Notes under the pieces: model-generated | Databases searched by the model: none | Told to the model about the DNA's origin: nothing | The model's input: only the letters and a program-made list of their open reading frames with translations | Origin: Symsagittifera roscoffensis | Taxonomy: Eukaryota; Xenacoelomorpha; Acoela; Convolutidae | Length of the DNA: 64,000 nucleotides | Direction: 5' to 3' | Assembly: GCF_963678635.1 (NCBI RefSeq) | Contig: NC_087069.1 | Span: 52,922,251 to 52,986,250 of the forward strand | Shown: piece by piece, positions 24,301-30,353 of the stretch | Numbering within the stretch: the first letter of the stretch is position 1 | Layout: every line of letters starts with the position of its first letter | Program-made: the position numbers and the translations under genes

Positions 24301-25876
24301 TGCTAAAAAAGGCTCAAATTCAAATTTGAAGGCGCAAAATCCATTTGAAACAAAATTTGAAGTTTGATTCAAAACTCGCGGTCCATAAGGTTGCCCATTT
24401 AAAAATAACAATTGCTAAATTAAATCCAACTAAAGGTGTAATTATAATGAGTCAAAATACGTGGTGAATGTGGGTTAAAAAACTATAAAGGTATGTGGGG
24501 AATGTTTTTGCCCAAAATCAAGGCGGGATTAGTACGCGGCCCGGTCGCCCAGTAATTTTCTCAACATTTTTAGTTTCGCATACATACCAGGGTTCTTAAT
24601 CCCTCGGGTCTTAATAAATTTTTGAGGAGGCCCCAAAACTTCTAGGTTGACCCAAAACCAGGAAAACAGGTCTAAAAACTAGCTCAGAAGTCATTATTCA
24701 AAAATTCGACAAAAATAAGCGACAAAAACAGTCAATTTTCGACAGCTTAAATGGTATTGATTGGTTGAGAAGTTTCGCGCATTCGGTCCTTCGTGGATGA
24801 AAATTGCCCCCCTTACCTTTATCTCTCCTCCGTTGAATTTCTCGAGCAGGAGGAATGATTTGCTCTTCGGGTCAAATGTCCCGTCGAAGAAGAGAGGCTG
24901 AGACAGTTTCATTGGTAGTCTGGGCTGGCTCAAGGGATCCACCTTAAATAAAATAGTTCTACAGCTCTTTTTCGACCCCACCCACCCCACCCCCACTTTT
25001 GAATTTTAATTTTGAATTTTGGCACGGTGAACAGTGAACAATACAAAAATTTTTTTCAAACGTTACATCGTAATATTGCCCGTTTAGCCAAAAATACCTG
25101 TAAATTAAATAATATAAATTAGATAGGTGAGGGGGGGGGGGGGTGGAAATGACTAATGGGCGTTTCGAAGCTTCTAATAAAGTTCGAAACATTCATGACA
25201 TTCGATACTAAACAGGAACAGCAAGTTTAGTTGTTTAGTTTTTTCATAAAAAGAAGATTTTTGTTTTTAGAGCGACTGCATTGAATAGATCAATCAAATC
25301 TTTTCGTCCAAATATTATCACCAAATATTGAAAAAAAAAGCAGCAAGAAATAAAAAAAAACTAGTTTCCTTTTGAAAATGCCATGACCTGCAACCATCGA
25401 ATCGGGTTAAGCTCAGTCCTCATATTAATAAAACCAGAAGAAAAGTACTCGATTTCAGACCCAAGATTGACTTGTGTTTAATAATAATAAAAAATAAATT
25501 GTTGTCATATCAGAGATTATTCAACAGACCTTTGTCAACAAACACCACTTAATGCAATAAGGGTCGGGGTTAGATTCGTTACTAGGTTGAAGTCGTTCTT
25601 TTTAAGGGTGGATACTCGTTACAAACTACACTCTGCGGAGGGGGTGGGGGATAGTTAAATAGGGAAGAGTTAAAGGGGGGACATTAACTCACTATCTGAG
25701 GTGCAATCGGAATTGTGTACTGACTCGGGGGCTCCTCGACAATTTCCAGACCCCCCATGTAGTCTCTAGTCTCCGCGCCCCTCCCCCCTCCCCCAAACTC
25801 CCTATTCTCAGTCCCGTCCAGTATCCTTCTTTGAGGAGGAGGGGGTTCTGGATACTGGTAGTAGGGCACGTCGTAC
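3144..25876 (-). CDS. calpain-family pseudoprotease, 11 exons found
   Basis: Exons on the minus strand, 5'->3': 25876-25693, 24942-24817, 24201-24037, 19484-19373, 18938-18783, 18434-18331, 17962-17808, 4753-4597, 4182-4048, 3722-3608, 3376-3144 (with stop). Every junction keeps phase and gives about 546 residues. Calpain landmarks in order are a Pro/Gly-rich leader, WLRPNEL, the DTWLL site, [33 protein letters not shown], the RIQSPWD site, [30 protein letters not shown] and [16 protein letters not shown]. The active-site Cys (normally GDCWLL) is Thr and the Asn (normally RNPWG) is Ser; only His remains. It should be proteolytically dead. It stops after the beta-sandwich domain without EF-hands. 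The first coding exon is missing: exon 25876 needs two incoming bases. The very large intron 4754-17807 hosts a BEL/Pao element. Confidence 0.92.
3608..3722 (-). CDS. calpain exon j
   Basis: 38 codons plus one base, with [15 protein letters not shown] and YVAFSIYE, as in the middle of the calpain domain III. Donor GAAG|GTCGTA. Confidence 0.85.
4048..4182 (-). CDS. calpain exon i (beta-sandwich domain)
   Basis: 45 codons, phase 0. [19 protein letters not shown] and [10 protein letters not shown] match the start of the calpain beta-sandwich (domain III). Confidence 0.9.
4597..4753 (-). CDS. calpain exon h
   Basis: Completes a Leu codon from exon g and reads DPRWRTF and [14 protein letters not shown], the calpain motif ending subdomain IIb (usually GEFWMSFxDF). 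Donor ACAG|GTGAAA. Confidence 0.9.
5105..5390 (-). repeat. Helentron/DINE-like repeat, copy H1 (partial)
   Basis: Inverted relative to the other copies. The shared core has GGACAATTAACGCGCG followed by a GCGCTA/ACGCG stretch and CCGTCTTAGAAATCGTTCCA. Both termini are missing. Confidence 0.7.
5575..5925 (-). repeat. Helentron/DINE-like repeat, copy H2 (partial)
   Basis: Same orientation and core as H1, a few hundred bases away. It extends further towards the family's 5' end (the segment for TTTTTAACTAGCC and TGACGG) but lacks the GTTCCGACT terminus. Confidence 0.7.
5985..5994 (+). repeat. homopolymer G run
   Basis: About ten consecutive G in otherwise AT-rich sequence. Similar G or C runs occur at 16777, 25131, 26066, 52979 and 63311. 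Confidence 0.8.
6297..6912. mobile_element. foldback MITE with CCGG ends
   Basis: The left end reads TTATCCGGTCAAAACG and the right end CGTTTTGTCCGGATAA, its near-complement. Subterminal blocks such as GTAATTTGTTTTGCGAAGTT and GTCCTAAAA also recur inverted at the other end. No transposase frame exists. The same terminal sequence appears in the larger foldback at 49006-49665. Confidence 0.75.
7018..7494 (+). repeat. repeat shared with 5405-5540
   Basis: The block CTTCAGTGCTGTAAACAACA with a following CAGGACCTA segment recurs at 5408, and TGAAAAACT...AAAATGTCAAAACCTGA recurs near 5470-5515. This is a second dispersed family lying next to the Helentron-like copies at both places. Confidence 0.5.
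7495..7827 (+). repeat. Helentron/DINE-like repeat H3, left half
   Basis: Starts with the family terminus GTTCCGACTTTCGATACGAA and runs to the BEL insertion point. The remainder resumes at 17257. An intact relative (H5, 22942-23467) shows the empty site around TGCCATAATTAA. Confidence 0.8.
7828..8287 (+). repeat. BEL 5' LTR
   Basis: 460 bp, TGTTGC...GCACA. It starts with a direct repeat of AGAGTATAGATGCATATAAA and contains a tRNA-like A-box/B-box block. Confidence 0.92.
7891..7966 (+). promoter_or_regulatory. tRNA-like A and B boxes in the LTR
   Basis: TTGGCCGAGTGG at 7898 fits the pol III A box of Leu/Ser tRNAs, and GGATCGAGTCC at 7952 fits the B box, at tRNA-like spacing. The 3' LTR keeps the A box but has a poorer B box (GGTTTGAGTGCC). 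A similar pair occurs at 19738/19803. Whether it is transcribed by pol III is unknown. Confidence 0.45.
8291..8308 (+). other. BEL primer-binding site
   Basis: Three bases after the LTR the sequence is TGGCGCCCCACAAGGGAC. The TGGCGCC start is that of Lys-tRNA-type primer sites; the rest differs from textbook tRNA-Lys, so the tRNA identity is tentative. Confidence 0.65.
8524..8763 (+). pseudogene. myosin motor-domain fragment inside the BEL element
   Basis: An open stretch of about 80 codons lies between the 5' LTR and gag. It reads [15 protein letters not shown], then [16 protein letters not shown] followed by LLEKNKDRL. These match the myosin motor segment E-x-R-F-P-K-A ... HYAG-x-V-x-Y ... 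EKN-x-D-x-L, in the right order and spacing. The segment is visibly richer in GC than its surroundings. An in-frame stop lies just upstream, and homology fades after LFKS, so it is a fragment with no start. I infer a host-gene piece captured by the retrotransposon, or an insertion into it. Confidence 0.7.
9386..9700 (+). repeat. direct duplication, about 200-bp period
   Basis: GTTAAGTGGTC, TTTTCATCCTCAGGTTT and GTGTGTTGTTGGA occur in the same order at 9386-9490 and 9586-9700. It is a diverged tandem duplication in the BEL leader, running into the accessory ORF. Confidence 0.7.
9654..10277 (+). pseudogene. BEL accessory ORF upstream of gag, one internal stop
   Basis: A frame of about 207 codons stays open from 9654 to 10277 apart from one TAG at 9969-9971. 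The first ATG is at about 9717, before EPPHRSPKC. It contains [29 protein letters not shown] and, after the stop, [20 protein letters not shown] do not recognise the family with confidence. The layout loosely recalls the SGNH-hydrolase-like ORFs of some invertebrate elements, but no clear Ser-Asp-His triad is visible. It ends about 160 bases before the first gag frame. Confidence 0.55.
10441..12907 (+). pseudogene. BEL gag (broken)
   Basis: Gag in several frames. 10441-10665 gives 74 residues of helical sequence. 10712-11254 gives a Ser/Lys-rich part with a coiled-coil rich in Glu/Gln/Lys, usual for BEL N-termini. A Ser/Pro/Thr-rich linker follows. From about 12180 comes the conserved domain (DUF1759-like) reading [20 protein letters not shown]. 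An in-frame TAA at 12320-12322 interrupts it, after which the same frame continues to a [10 protein letters not shown] zinc-knuckle start near 12860, where the frame is lost. Confidence 0.8.
12908..16812 (+). pseudogene. BEL pol: protease, RT, RNase H, integrase (broken)
   Basis: The order is a second zinc knuckle ([15 protein letters not shown], about 12955), a Pao aspartic protease with [12 protein letters not shown] (about 13258), RT with [20 protein letters not shown] and [11 protein letters not shown] (about 14110-14310), a frameshift at about 14350, [14 protein letters not shown] and the catalytic YMDDYLDSF (about 14490). After a deletion near 14970-15000 come RNase H ([14 protein letters not shown]), the integrase HHCC finger (15755-15880), [17 protein letters not shown] and the [15 protein letters not shown] motif carrying the Glu, then a DUF5641-like tail to about 16790. 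At least five frame changes are needed, so no polyprotein is made. Confidence 0.88.
16777..16793 (+). other. BEL polypurine tract
   Basis: GGGGGGGGGAGGGAGGA directly abuts the 3' LTR, the expected plus-strand primer. Confidence 0.85.
16794..17256 (+). repeat. BEL 3' LTR
   Basis: Matches 7828-8287 with scattered substitutions; TGTTGC...GCACA. It is followed by GCCGT, the degenerate second copy of the target site. Confidence 0.92.
17257..17470 (+). repeat. Helentron/DINE-like repeat H3, right half
   Basis: Resumes the family sequence after the BEL insertion and ends with AGTCGGAAC, a hairpin of the CAGGGCTTCGCC type, and ACGAGCAGTCTTGTT. Confidence 0.8.
17808..17962 (-). CDS. calpain exon g (His kept, Asn replaced by Ser)
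   Basis: Contains [13 protein letters not shown], with the catalytic His of the GHAY motif, and [20 protein letters not shown]. The family motif RNPWG is QSPWD here, so the catalytic Asn is Ser. The donor TT|GTGAGT opens the 13-kb intron that holds the BEL element. Confidence 0.93.
18331..18434 (-). CDS. calpain exon f, GC donor
   Basis: 35 codons ending at Gln. Acceptor ACGCAG|. The only donor that keeps phase with exon g is CCAG|GCAAGC, a GC-AG intron. It covers the segment between the two protease subdomains. Confidence 0.8.
18783..18938 (-). CDS. calpain exon e ([14 protein letters not shown])
   Basis: Contains [21 protein letters not shown] and DLTGG, diagnostic of calpains. Acceptor TTTCAG| at 18939; donor CTAG|GTTAGG, with a second possible GT seven bases downstream. 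Confidence 0.92.
19373..19484 (-). CDS. calpain exon d (IDDRLP)
   Basis: 37 codons plus one base. It carries [13 protein letters not shown], a hallmark of calpain subdomain IIa. The donor GGG|GTATTT splits an Ala codon shared with the next exon. Confidence 0.9.
19731..19825 (+). repeat. tRNA-derived SINE-like sequence
   Basis: A-box-like TTGGCCGAGAGACTAA at 19738 and B-box-like GGGTTTGAGCGCC at 19803, at tRNA spacing. The A-box region resembles that in the BEL LTR. There is no good cloverleaf, so a SINE head or decayed tRNA-Leu/Ser copy is more likely than a working tRNA gene. Confidence 0.5.
20531..21062 (+). repeat. Helentron/DINE-like repeat H4
   Basis: Nearly complete copy from GTTCCGACTTTCG to the 3' hairpin (CAGGGCTTTGCTCTG) and CGAGCAGGCTTGTT. 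It lies in the calpain intron between exons c and d. Confidence 0.8.
22560..22640 (+). repeat. short tandem repeat (ATTCTTGCAA)
   Basis: Several imperfect copies of ATTCTTGCAAA, with a related block including GATGCATCCTCTTT at 23830-23880. Confidence 0.6.
22942..23467 (+). repeat. Helentron/DINE-like repeat H5 (best copy)
   Basis: About 526 bp. The 5' end GTTCCGACT and the internal 3' AGTCGGAAC are inverted. They are followed by hairpin CAGGGCTTCACCCTG and ACGAGCAGTCTT. This asymmetric layout with a 3' stem-loop fits non-autonomous Helentrons. GGTTCCGACTTTTAA is duplicated just before the start. Confidence 0.8.
24037..24201 (-). CDS. calpain exon c (catalytic Cys replaced by Thr)
   Basis: 55 codons, phase 0. 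It runs from WLRPNEL to [10 protein letters not shown], the start of protease subdomain IIa. At the expected GDCWLLAA site it reads [10 protein letters not shown], so the nucleophile is lost. The donor is CCAG|GTTTGA. Confidence 0.92.
24817..24942 (-). CDS. calpain exon b
   Basis: 42 codons, phase 0 at both ends; acceptor TTTAAG| and donor AAAG|GTAAGG. It contains the [10 protein letters not shown] segment ahead of the protease core. Confidence 0.8.
25131..25143 (+). repeat. homopolymer G run
   Basis: Thirteen G in a row in a calpain intron; likely length-variable and error-prone. Confidence 0.85.
25693..25876 (-). CDS. calpain exon a (N-terminal leader)
   Basis: Acceptor TTTGCAG| and donor ATA|GTGAGT. 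It encodes 61 residues rich in Pro, Gly and Tyr, outside the protease core. It begins with one base completing a codon from an unseen upstream exon. Confidence 0.75.
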
Positions 25877-25927
25877 CTGCAAAGTGGGAAGAAAGTAAGA
25901 TAAAAGAGTCCCGATTGGAACAAAATA

Positions 25928-26093
25928 GCGATCTTGTTAACTACCCCTCCCCCCCCCCCCCTATGGTATACTTTGTAACGAATATCCCCCTATTAAGAAA
26001 AAATTGAACAGTCAATCATTACGAATTTTGTACCTTGTTATTTATTTCCCCCCTATTGCAATAGTGGGGGGGGGGGGGATAGTTAACAAGATC
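25928..26093. mobile_element. small inverted-repeat element with C/G runs
   Basis: GATCTTGTTAACTACCCC at the left and GGGGATAGTTAACAAGATC at the right are inverted copies, each next to a C or G run. A related block (GGATACTCGTTACAAACTAC ... GGGGGATAGTTAA) lies at 25605-25660. Confidence 0.6.
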
Positions 26094-26268
26094 CCAAACT
26101 AGAAATATGGGACCCTCAAACTAAAAGAGCTCTATAGAAAATATCTTCATAATTCATAAATGATGTTTGTATCAATTCATAAATTAGACCACTTCATTTG
26201 AAAATTCAAATTTGAAATCAACTTAACATCTTCCCTCCCCGAAACTGCTTTGAGGGACCGGATACTTA

Positions 26269-26536
26269 CGTGTGGTTCCATTACTCTTATCTTAAGAAAA
26301 TTTTCAAATGAGATCATCGACCAATCAGATCTGCACATCTTGCTTGTTCTCTGTGCTCATTTAAAACTATAACCAGCCAATCAAATGTTTACAATTTGTT
26401 CTCAAGACAACTCTTTGACAGCCAATCAGATGTTTGCATTTAAGAAGCAGCCTCTCTTAACTGAGTGCTCATTGTTTGTTCACAGAGGTGCGCGCAGGAA
26501 TTTGAGGCTTAAGGGCGCTTTTTGGGCGGGACATTT
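26269..26536. other. calpain 5' side up to the insertion; no exon proven
   Basis: On the minus strand ATGGAACCACAC|GTAAGT ends at about 26269. It is a good donor after a four-codon start, but its phase does not fit exon a. It may be an untranslated or alternative first exon. No other gene is seen. Confidence 0.35.
26533..26536. other. target-site duplication, left copy (ATTT)
   Basis: ATTT precedes the left LTR and recurs right after the other LTR at 45439-45442. Four bases is usual for several Ty3/gypsy lineages. Confidence 0.85.
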
Positions 26537-26944
26537 TGAGTTAGGACTGGAGTGTAACTCATAGAGTAATTTCGGATAGGGTACACCGTCTGCTCGTCAC
26601 GCTATCTTATTTTCGGCCGGATAGATTCGTGCAACTTCTTAGTCTAATACCGATCCTAATCTTACTCTTATACTATCTAGTCTCAGGTTGTTTAACTAGT
26701 CTCTGCTAGGCTCAATAGATCTAGGGTATACTGGTTTATTGCGGCTGCTGAAGTGCTCGGGAGAGTCCAACTAATTTCTAAGTTAAATTCAAATCTCTCT
26801 GGTGCTGAAATTACAAGTAACTTCAGCACTTACAAATAAGTGGGTTGTTAGTTAGATGGATCATGATTGGTTAATATTAAATACTTTACATTGGTAAAAC
26901 ATTTAATTTATCCAATCATAAAATATAGTTTAGATCAGGTTCCA
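26537..26944 (-). repeat. 3' LTR of the gypsy element
   Basis: 408 bp, TG...CA on both strands. It contains CCAAT-type boxes, a hairpin (GTGCTGAA/TTCAGCAC arms, about 26801-26830) and, on the minus strand, AATAAA at 26735-26740. Confidence 0.95.
26735..26740 (-). promoter_or_regulatory. AATAAA poly(A) signal in the LTR
   Basis: Minus-strand AATAAA in the LTR; the same hexamer is at 45229-45234 in the other LTR. Confidence 0.6.
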
Positions 26945-28559
26945 CCCATCCGGGTTTTACAGAGTTTTTTAGAACAGTTCTTTTGTAGTTCAAGGATGGA
27001 TGATGGACGTTGGTATTTGGCGAACATCATTTTTCTTTTGTTTCCTTTTTGTTAAGGAAGTTCCAGGGATCTGGAATTGAGGACACAAGACGTTGTGTTC
27101 TTCTTGTGACAACGACTGAGTCTCTGCAACAGCATCAATTCTGGTTTCAGAATGGTTGGCTATGTCAGGTTTTTCTGTTCTTCGGAGAGAACTTCTTTTG
27201 TGTTTGATCTAGCTCGGGAATGGCGTGGAGATTGTGCGTGGAGGGGATGCCTGGTTACTCGGATCTGTACGTATACTTGAACATCGAGGTGGTCATTGGT
27301 CTAGTTCAATGAAGTCCTTTTCTGCGAGGTCAAGTCGTACTCTAAATCCTTTGAGTTGTGATTGTGAGCGGCATATCGATTATAGTTGGTCATTCTCTCT
27401 CGAGTGTAGTGAGGTCGTCTTGTCTTTTGATGTTCGTCCTTGGTGTTGTATTCTGATCTATATATTGCATCATGTGATTTTACATTTTATAAAACTTTTA
27501 TTAATTTAATATTTTTTAATTATGATTTTAGTTAGTTGTTTTCACAAAAGCTTTTTGTTTTAGTTCGGTTATTTTGAAGAGTTACTCACCCTTGAGTAGC
27601 TCTTATTAAAAATAAAGGTGTGGTCACAAAGCGTGGATGTAGCACGGTGGGTTAGGCCGGCTATAGAGCATGCTCAGGACGTCCTTTCCTGGTGGGTTAG
27701 GCCAGGTGTGGGAGTATGATTTCATGCGGTTTTTATGAGGGGTCCTGTTATGTGACAACATTTTATGTTGGGTTTGTTGTGGTTTTACTTATGTTTTGTT
27801 GGTTATGTACTTTTTCCAAAAAGCAAATTGTTTGTGGTATGGGTTTGTCTTTTGACTTTTTTGTGTTTTATTATTTCTTTCTAAGACTTTGTAATAGTCT
27901 TCAAAAGAATAAATTATCCAGTTTTAAACTGGGTTAATCCGGTTTGGGTACCGTTGGTTTCCTTTTCTTAGTCATGCTGTTATTTTATGATTTGTGGTAT
28001 TTAGTAAGCTGCGTTGGTTAGTTTTGTTTAGTATATGATTCCTTTCCAACCGGGTTAAAGGAAAGTTTGAAACTTGTTATTATTTGTTAGAGTTGTTGAG
28101 TGTGAAAACTTGAAACTGAAATTCATTATTTTAAACAATTCTTCGTGGGCGAGCTGTGCGAGTGTGGATAGAATTTCTGTGCGAATGAATGAAAATATCA
28201 AAAGGTTAGTACTGCAATTGCATTTTATTAATTTACTGCATAGAATTTGGAAATTTACTGCTAGTAATGGGGGAATTTTAAGATACAAATTTTCATCATA
28301 TGTAGATTTACTGCTTTTAGGGGAAAATTTTATAAATTAATTTACTGCATTGGTATTATATTTATTTAATTGTTGGTGCAAAAGTTAAATAGGGTTTTAA
28401 ATAGTTTTGAAGAAGTTTGATATTTTTTATTTTTCTTTTGTGAATTTTTCAGATGATTGAAGATGAAGGCTAAAAATCTAAAGAAAACATGAATAAGGAA
28501 TGGTGAGTTTTTCAATATTTTAATTAGTTAGTAATATTCATTTAGTTCATACTTACCTG
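26945..28559 (-). other. gypsy 3' untranslated region
   Basis: About 1.6 kb with no convincing frame. A weak purine tract (GGATGGG on the minus strand) abuts the 3' LTR. GGTGGGTTAGGCC occurs twice (about 27646 and 27691), and ATTTACTGC occurs four times between 28230 and 28350 on the plus strand. An unusually long 3' region for a retroelement. Confidence 0.6.
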
Positions 28560-30353
28560 TTAGTCGTCGGGGAAAAAACCGTGGGGGAAGATATCGTGAA
28601 TTAGTTCTGAAGTTGTTAGTAGTTTAGCTAAGATGCGGATGATATTTTTAGTTTGAAGTAGTGGCCAAAGCAATTGAAGTGCCTTAATAGTGGTTAGTTC
28701 TTCAGTGCCTACTGCAAACTCATAAGGTGTGTTTTGGATTAAGTTATATAACTTGTGGTTAAATTTAGTGTTGTGGATGAATTCTAAAATGGGGATTTCT
28801 ATAGGCTGTACAAACTCGTGCGGGATAAGGAAGGGTCGGGATTCTTCTGCGTTGAAGGTCTTGGTGATGGGGCAGAAAATATACATTTGGGTTATGGGGT
28901 CATAATTACGAAGAATACCATGAAGGTTAGTATTTTTAATACAATATGTGAAATTTAGGAAATACGGTGAAGTGTATTTTGAATTGATGAATTGAAAGCG
29001 ATGGTGTGGTTGTCTAGAGGGTGTGTGGAGGTCAAAGTGATTTTGGATGAAACGATAGTAACTGTATGTATGTGTTTGTTTAGTTCGCAACATAATATCG
29101 TGTGAGCAGTGTAAATCTCTTTCGTGTGGTGCAAGGAAATGAAAGGTTAGTGAAAAGATTTGGAAGCGTTCTTTAAAACTTTCGTACGCTTGTGTGCTTG
29201 TTAGTGCTTCTGAAATAATGTGATCAAACTTTCGGTCGAAGATGTTTAGTGTAAATACATATGGTGTCTTGATGAAAAATTTCTCGGTGATTTGTGGGTT
29301 AGCGAAGCGATCGTCGTCTAAGAATTGATCTTGGTTAGCTCTGATGATGTTGTGATCATAGTATTCTAGTGTGTATTCGTTAGCTCTAGGTGCAGTGTGT
29401 ATTTTTAGTGATTTTTTATATCCAACGTAAGTAAATTGTCTAGCGGTGAGTGGTGTAGTTAGTCGATATAGCATGTCTTTGTTTCGGTCTATATCAATGG
29501 ATGTGTTAGTTAAAGGTAAGCAAAGAGGGTTAGTGAAATGATAGTATGAGGTCCAAGAGAGAGTGGGCATTAAAACGTATTCGTCTACAAAGTTGCGTGT
29601 TTCGTTAGCGTCATGAGGGGTGTTTAAGGTGTATTGTGGAAATGAGGGTAAAGTGATGGCTAAAAATTCTCTAGTGTTAGTATGTTGGGGGTGGTTGATG
29701 TATTCTCGGGCTGTTCCTGGTTTTGCTGGGAAAGGATGGTTGGGGAACTTTCTTTTAAAAGTGCGATAAGCTCTATTAGTGTTGAGTGAGGATTCAGTTG
29801 ATGTGGATGATGGTGCTAATGATTCGGTATAATTTGAAGAGGGTGTAGGGGGATTGGATGAATTTGTAGTGGAGGAGATTTGGTTTATGGTCGGGGTGTT
29901 AAGGTGGTAGGGTTGTTGTTGGAGGGTAATAAAATTTTCTAGCTCTGGGGAGATTCGGGGGGTGTCTGGAGATGATTGGTCAGAATGGTATGAGGAGTAG
30001 GTTGGGGTAACTTGGGAAGCATAAGAGGGTGTAGGAGTGATTGGGTCAGGGTTATTTGATAATATGGGTTGAAAAGGAGGTTGAGAAAAATGAGAAGGGT
30101 TATGAAAATTATTGGATGGAGATGGTTCTGAGTCGGCAAATTCGTCGGGGGTTTCAATATTCGGGTTATTTAGCTGTGAAATGGAGTATAAAACTGAAAT
30201 TTGTGAGTTAGTGTCGGAATTCATGCCTGATGTTACATTGCTAGATGGAAAATCGGGTGGCGGAAAAGCAAAAAGTGGTATTATTGGGATTGAAGAGGTA
30301 AGGTTGGTTGGATGGGAATTTGATCGATGGAGTGATCCAAGTTGGCGGCTCAT
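28560..30353 (-). CDS. gypsy ORF, 597 aa, unknown function
   Basis: Intact frame whose ATG overlaps the env-like stop in ATGA (30350-30353), suggesting stop-restart translation or a spliced message. Residues 1-200 are low complexity, rich in Ser, Pro, Asn and Thr. Residues 200-597 look folded, with many aromatic residues (for example YVLMPTLSWTSYYHF, DLHCSHDIMLRTKQTHTYS) and few cysteines. No signal peptide or membrane span was seen, so it is likely cytoplasmic or nuclear. I recognise no family and no pol, protease or zinc-finger motif. The position is that of accessory genes downstream of env in complex retroviruses, but nothing shows regulatory function. Confidence 0.75.
   Translation of the reverse strand: MSRQLGSLHRSNSHPTNLTSSIPIIPLFAFPPPDFPSSNVTSGMNSDTNSQISVLYSISQLNNPNIETPDEFADSEPSPSNNFHNPSHFSQPPFQPILSNNPDPITPTPSYASQVTPTYSSYHSDQSSPDTPRISPELENFITLQQQPYHLNTPTINQISSTTNSSNPPTPSSNYTESLAPSSTSTESSLNTNRAYRTFKRKFPNHPFPAKPGTAREYINHPQHTNTREFLAITLPSFPQYTLNTPHDANETRNFVDEYVLMPTLSWTSYYHFTNPLCLPLTNTSIDIDRNKDMLYRLTTPLTARQFTYVGYKKSLKIHTAPRANEYTLEYYDHNIIRANQDQFLDDDRFANPQITEKFFIKTPYVFTLNIFDRKFDHIISEALTSTQAYESFKERFQIFSLTFHFLAPHERDLHCSHDIMLRTKQTHTYSYYRFIQNHFDLHTPSRQPHHRFQFINSKYTSPYFLNFTYCIKNTNLHGILRNYDPITQMYIFCPITKTFNAEESRPFLIPHEFVQPIEIPILEFIHNTKFNHKLYNLIQNTPYEFAVGTEELTTIKALQLLWPLLQTKNIIRILAKLLTTSELIHDIFPHGFFPDD

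Noticed and set aside
26258-26280. ATG-GAA-CCA-CAC followed by GTAAGT as the calpain first exon
   Set aside because: A good donor, but joining it to the exon at 25876 gives the wrong phase and an early stop. Kept only as a possible untranslated exon.
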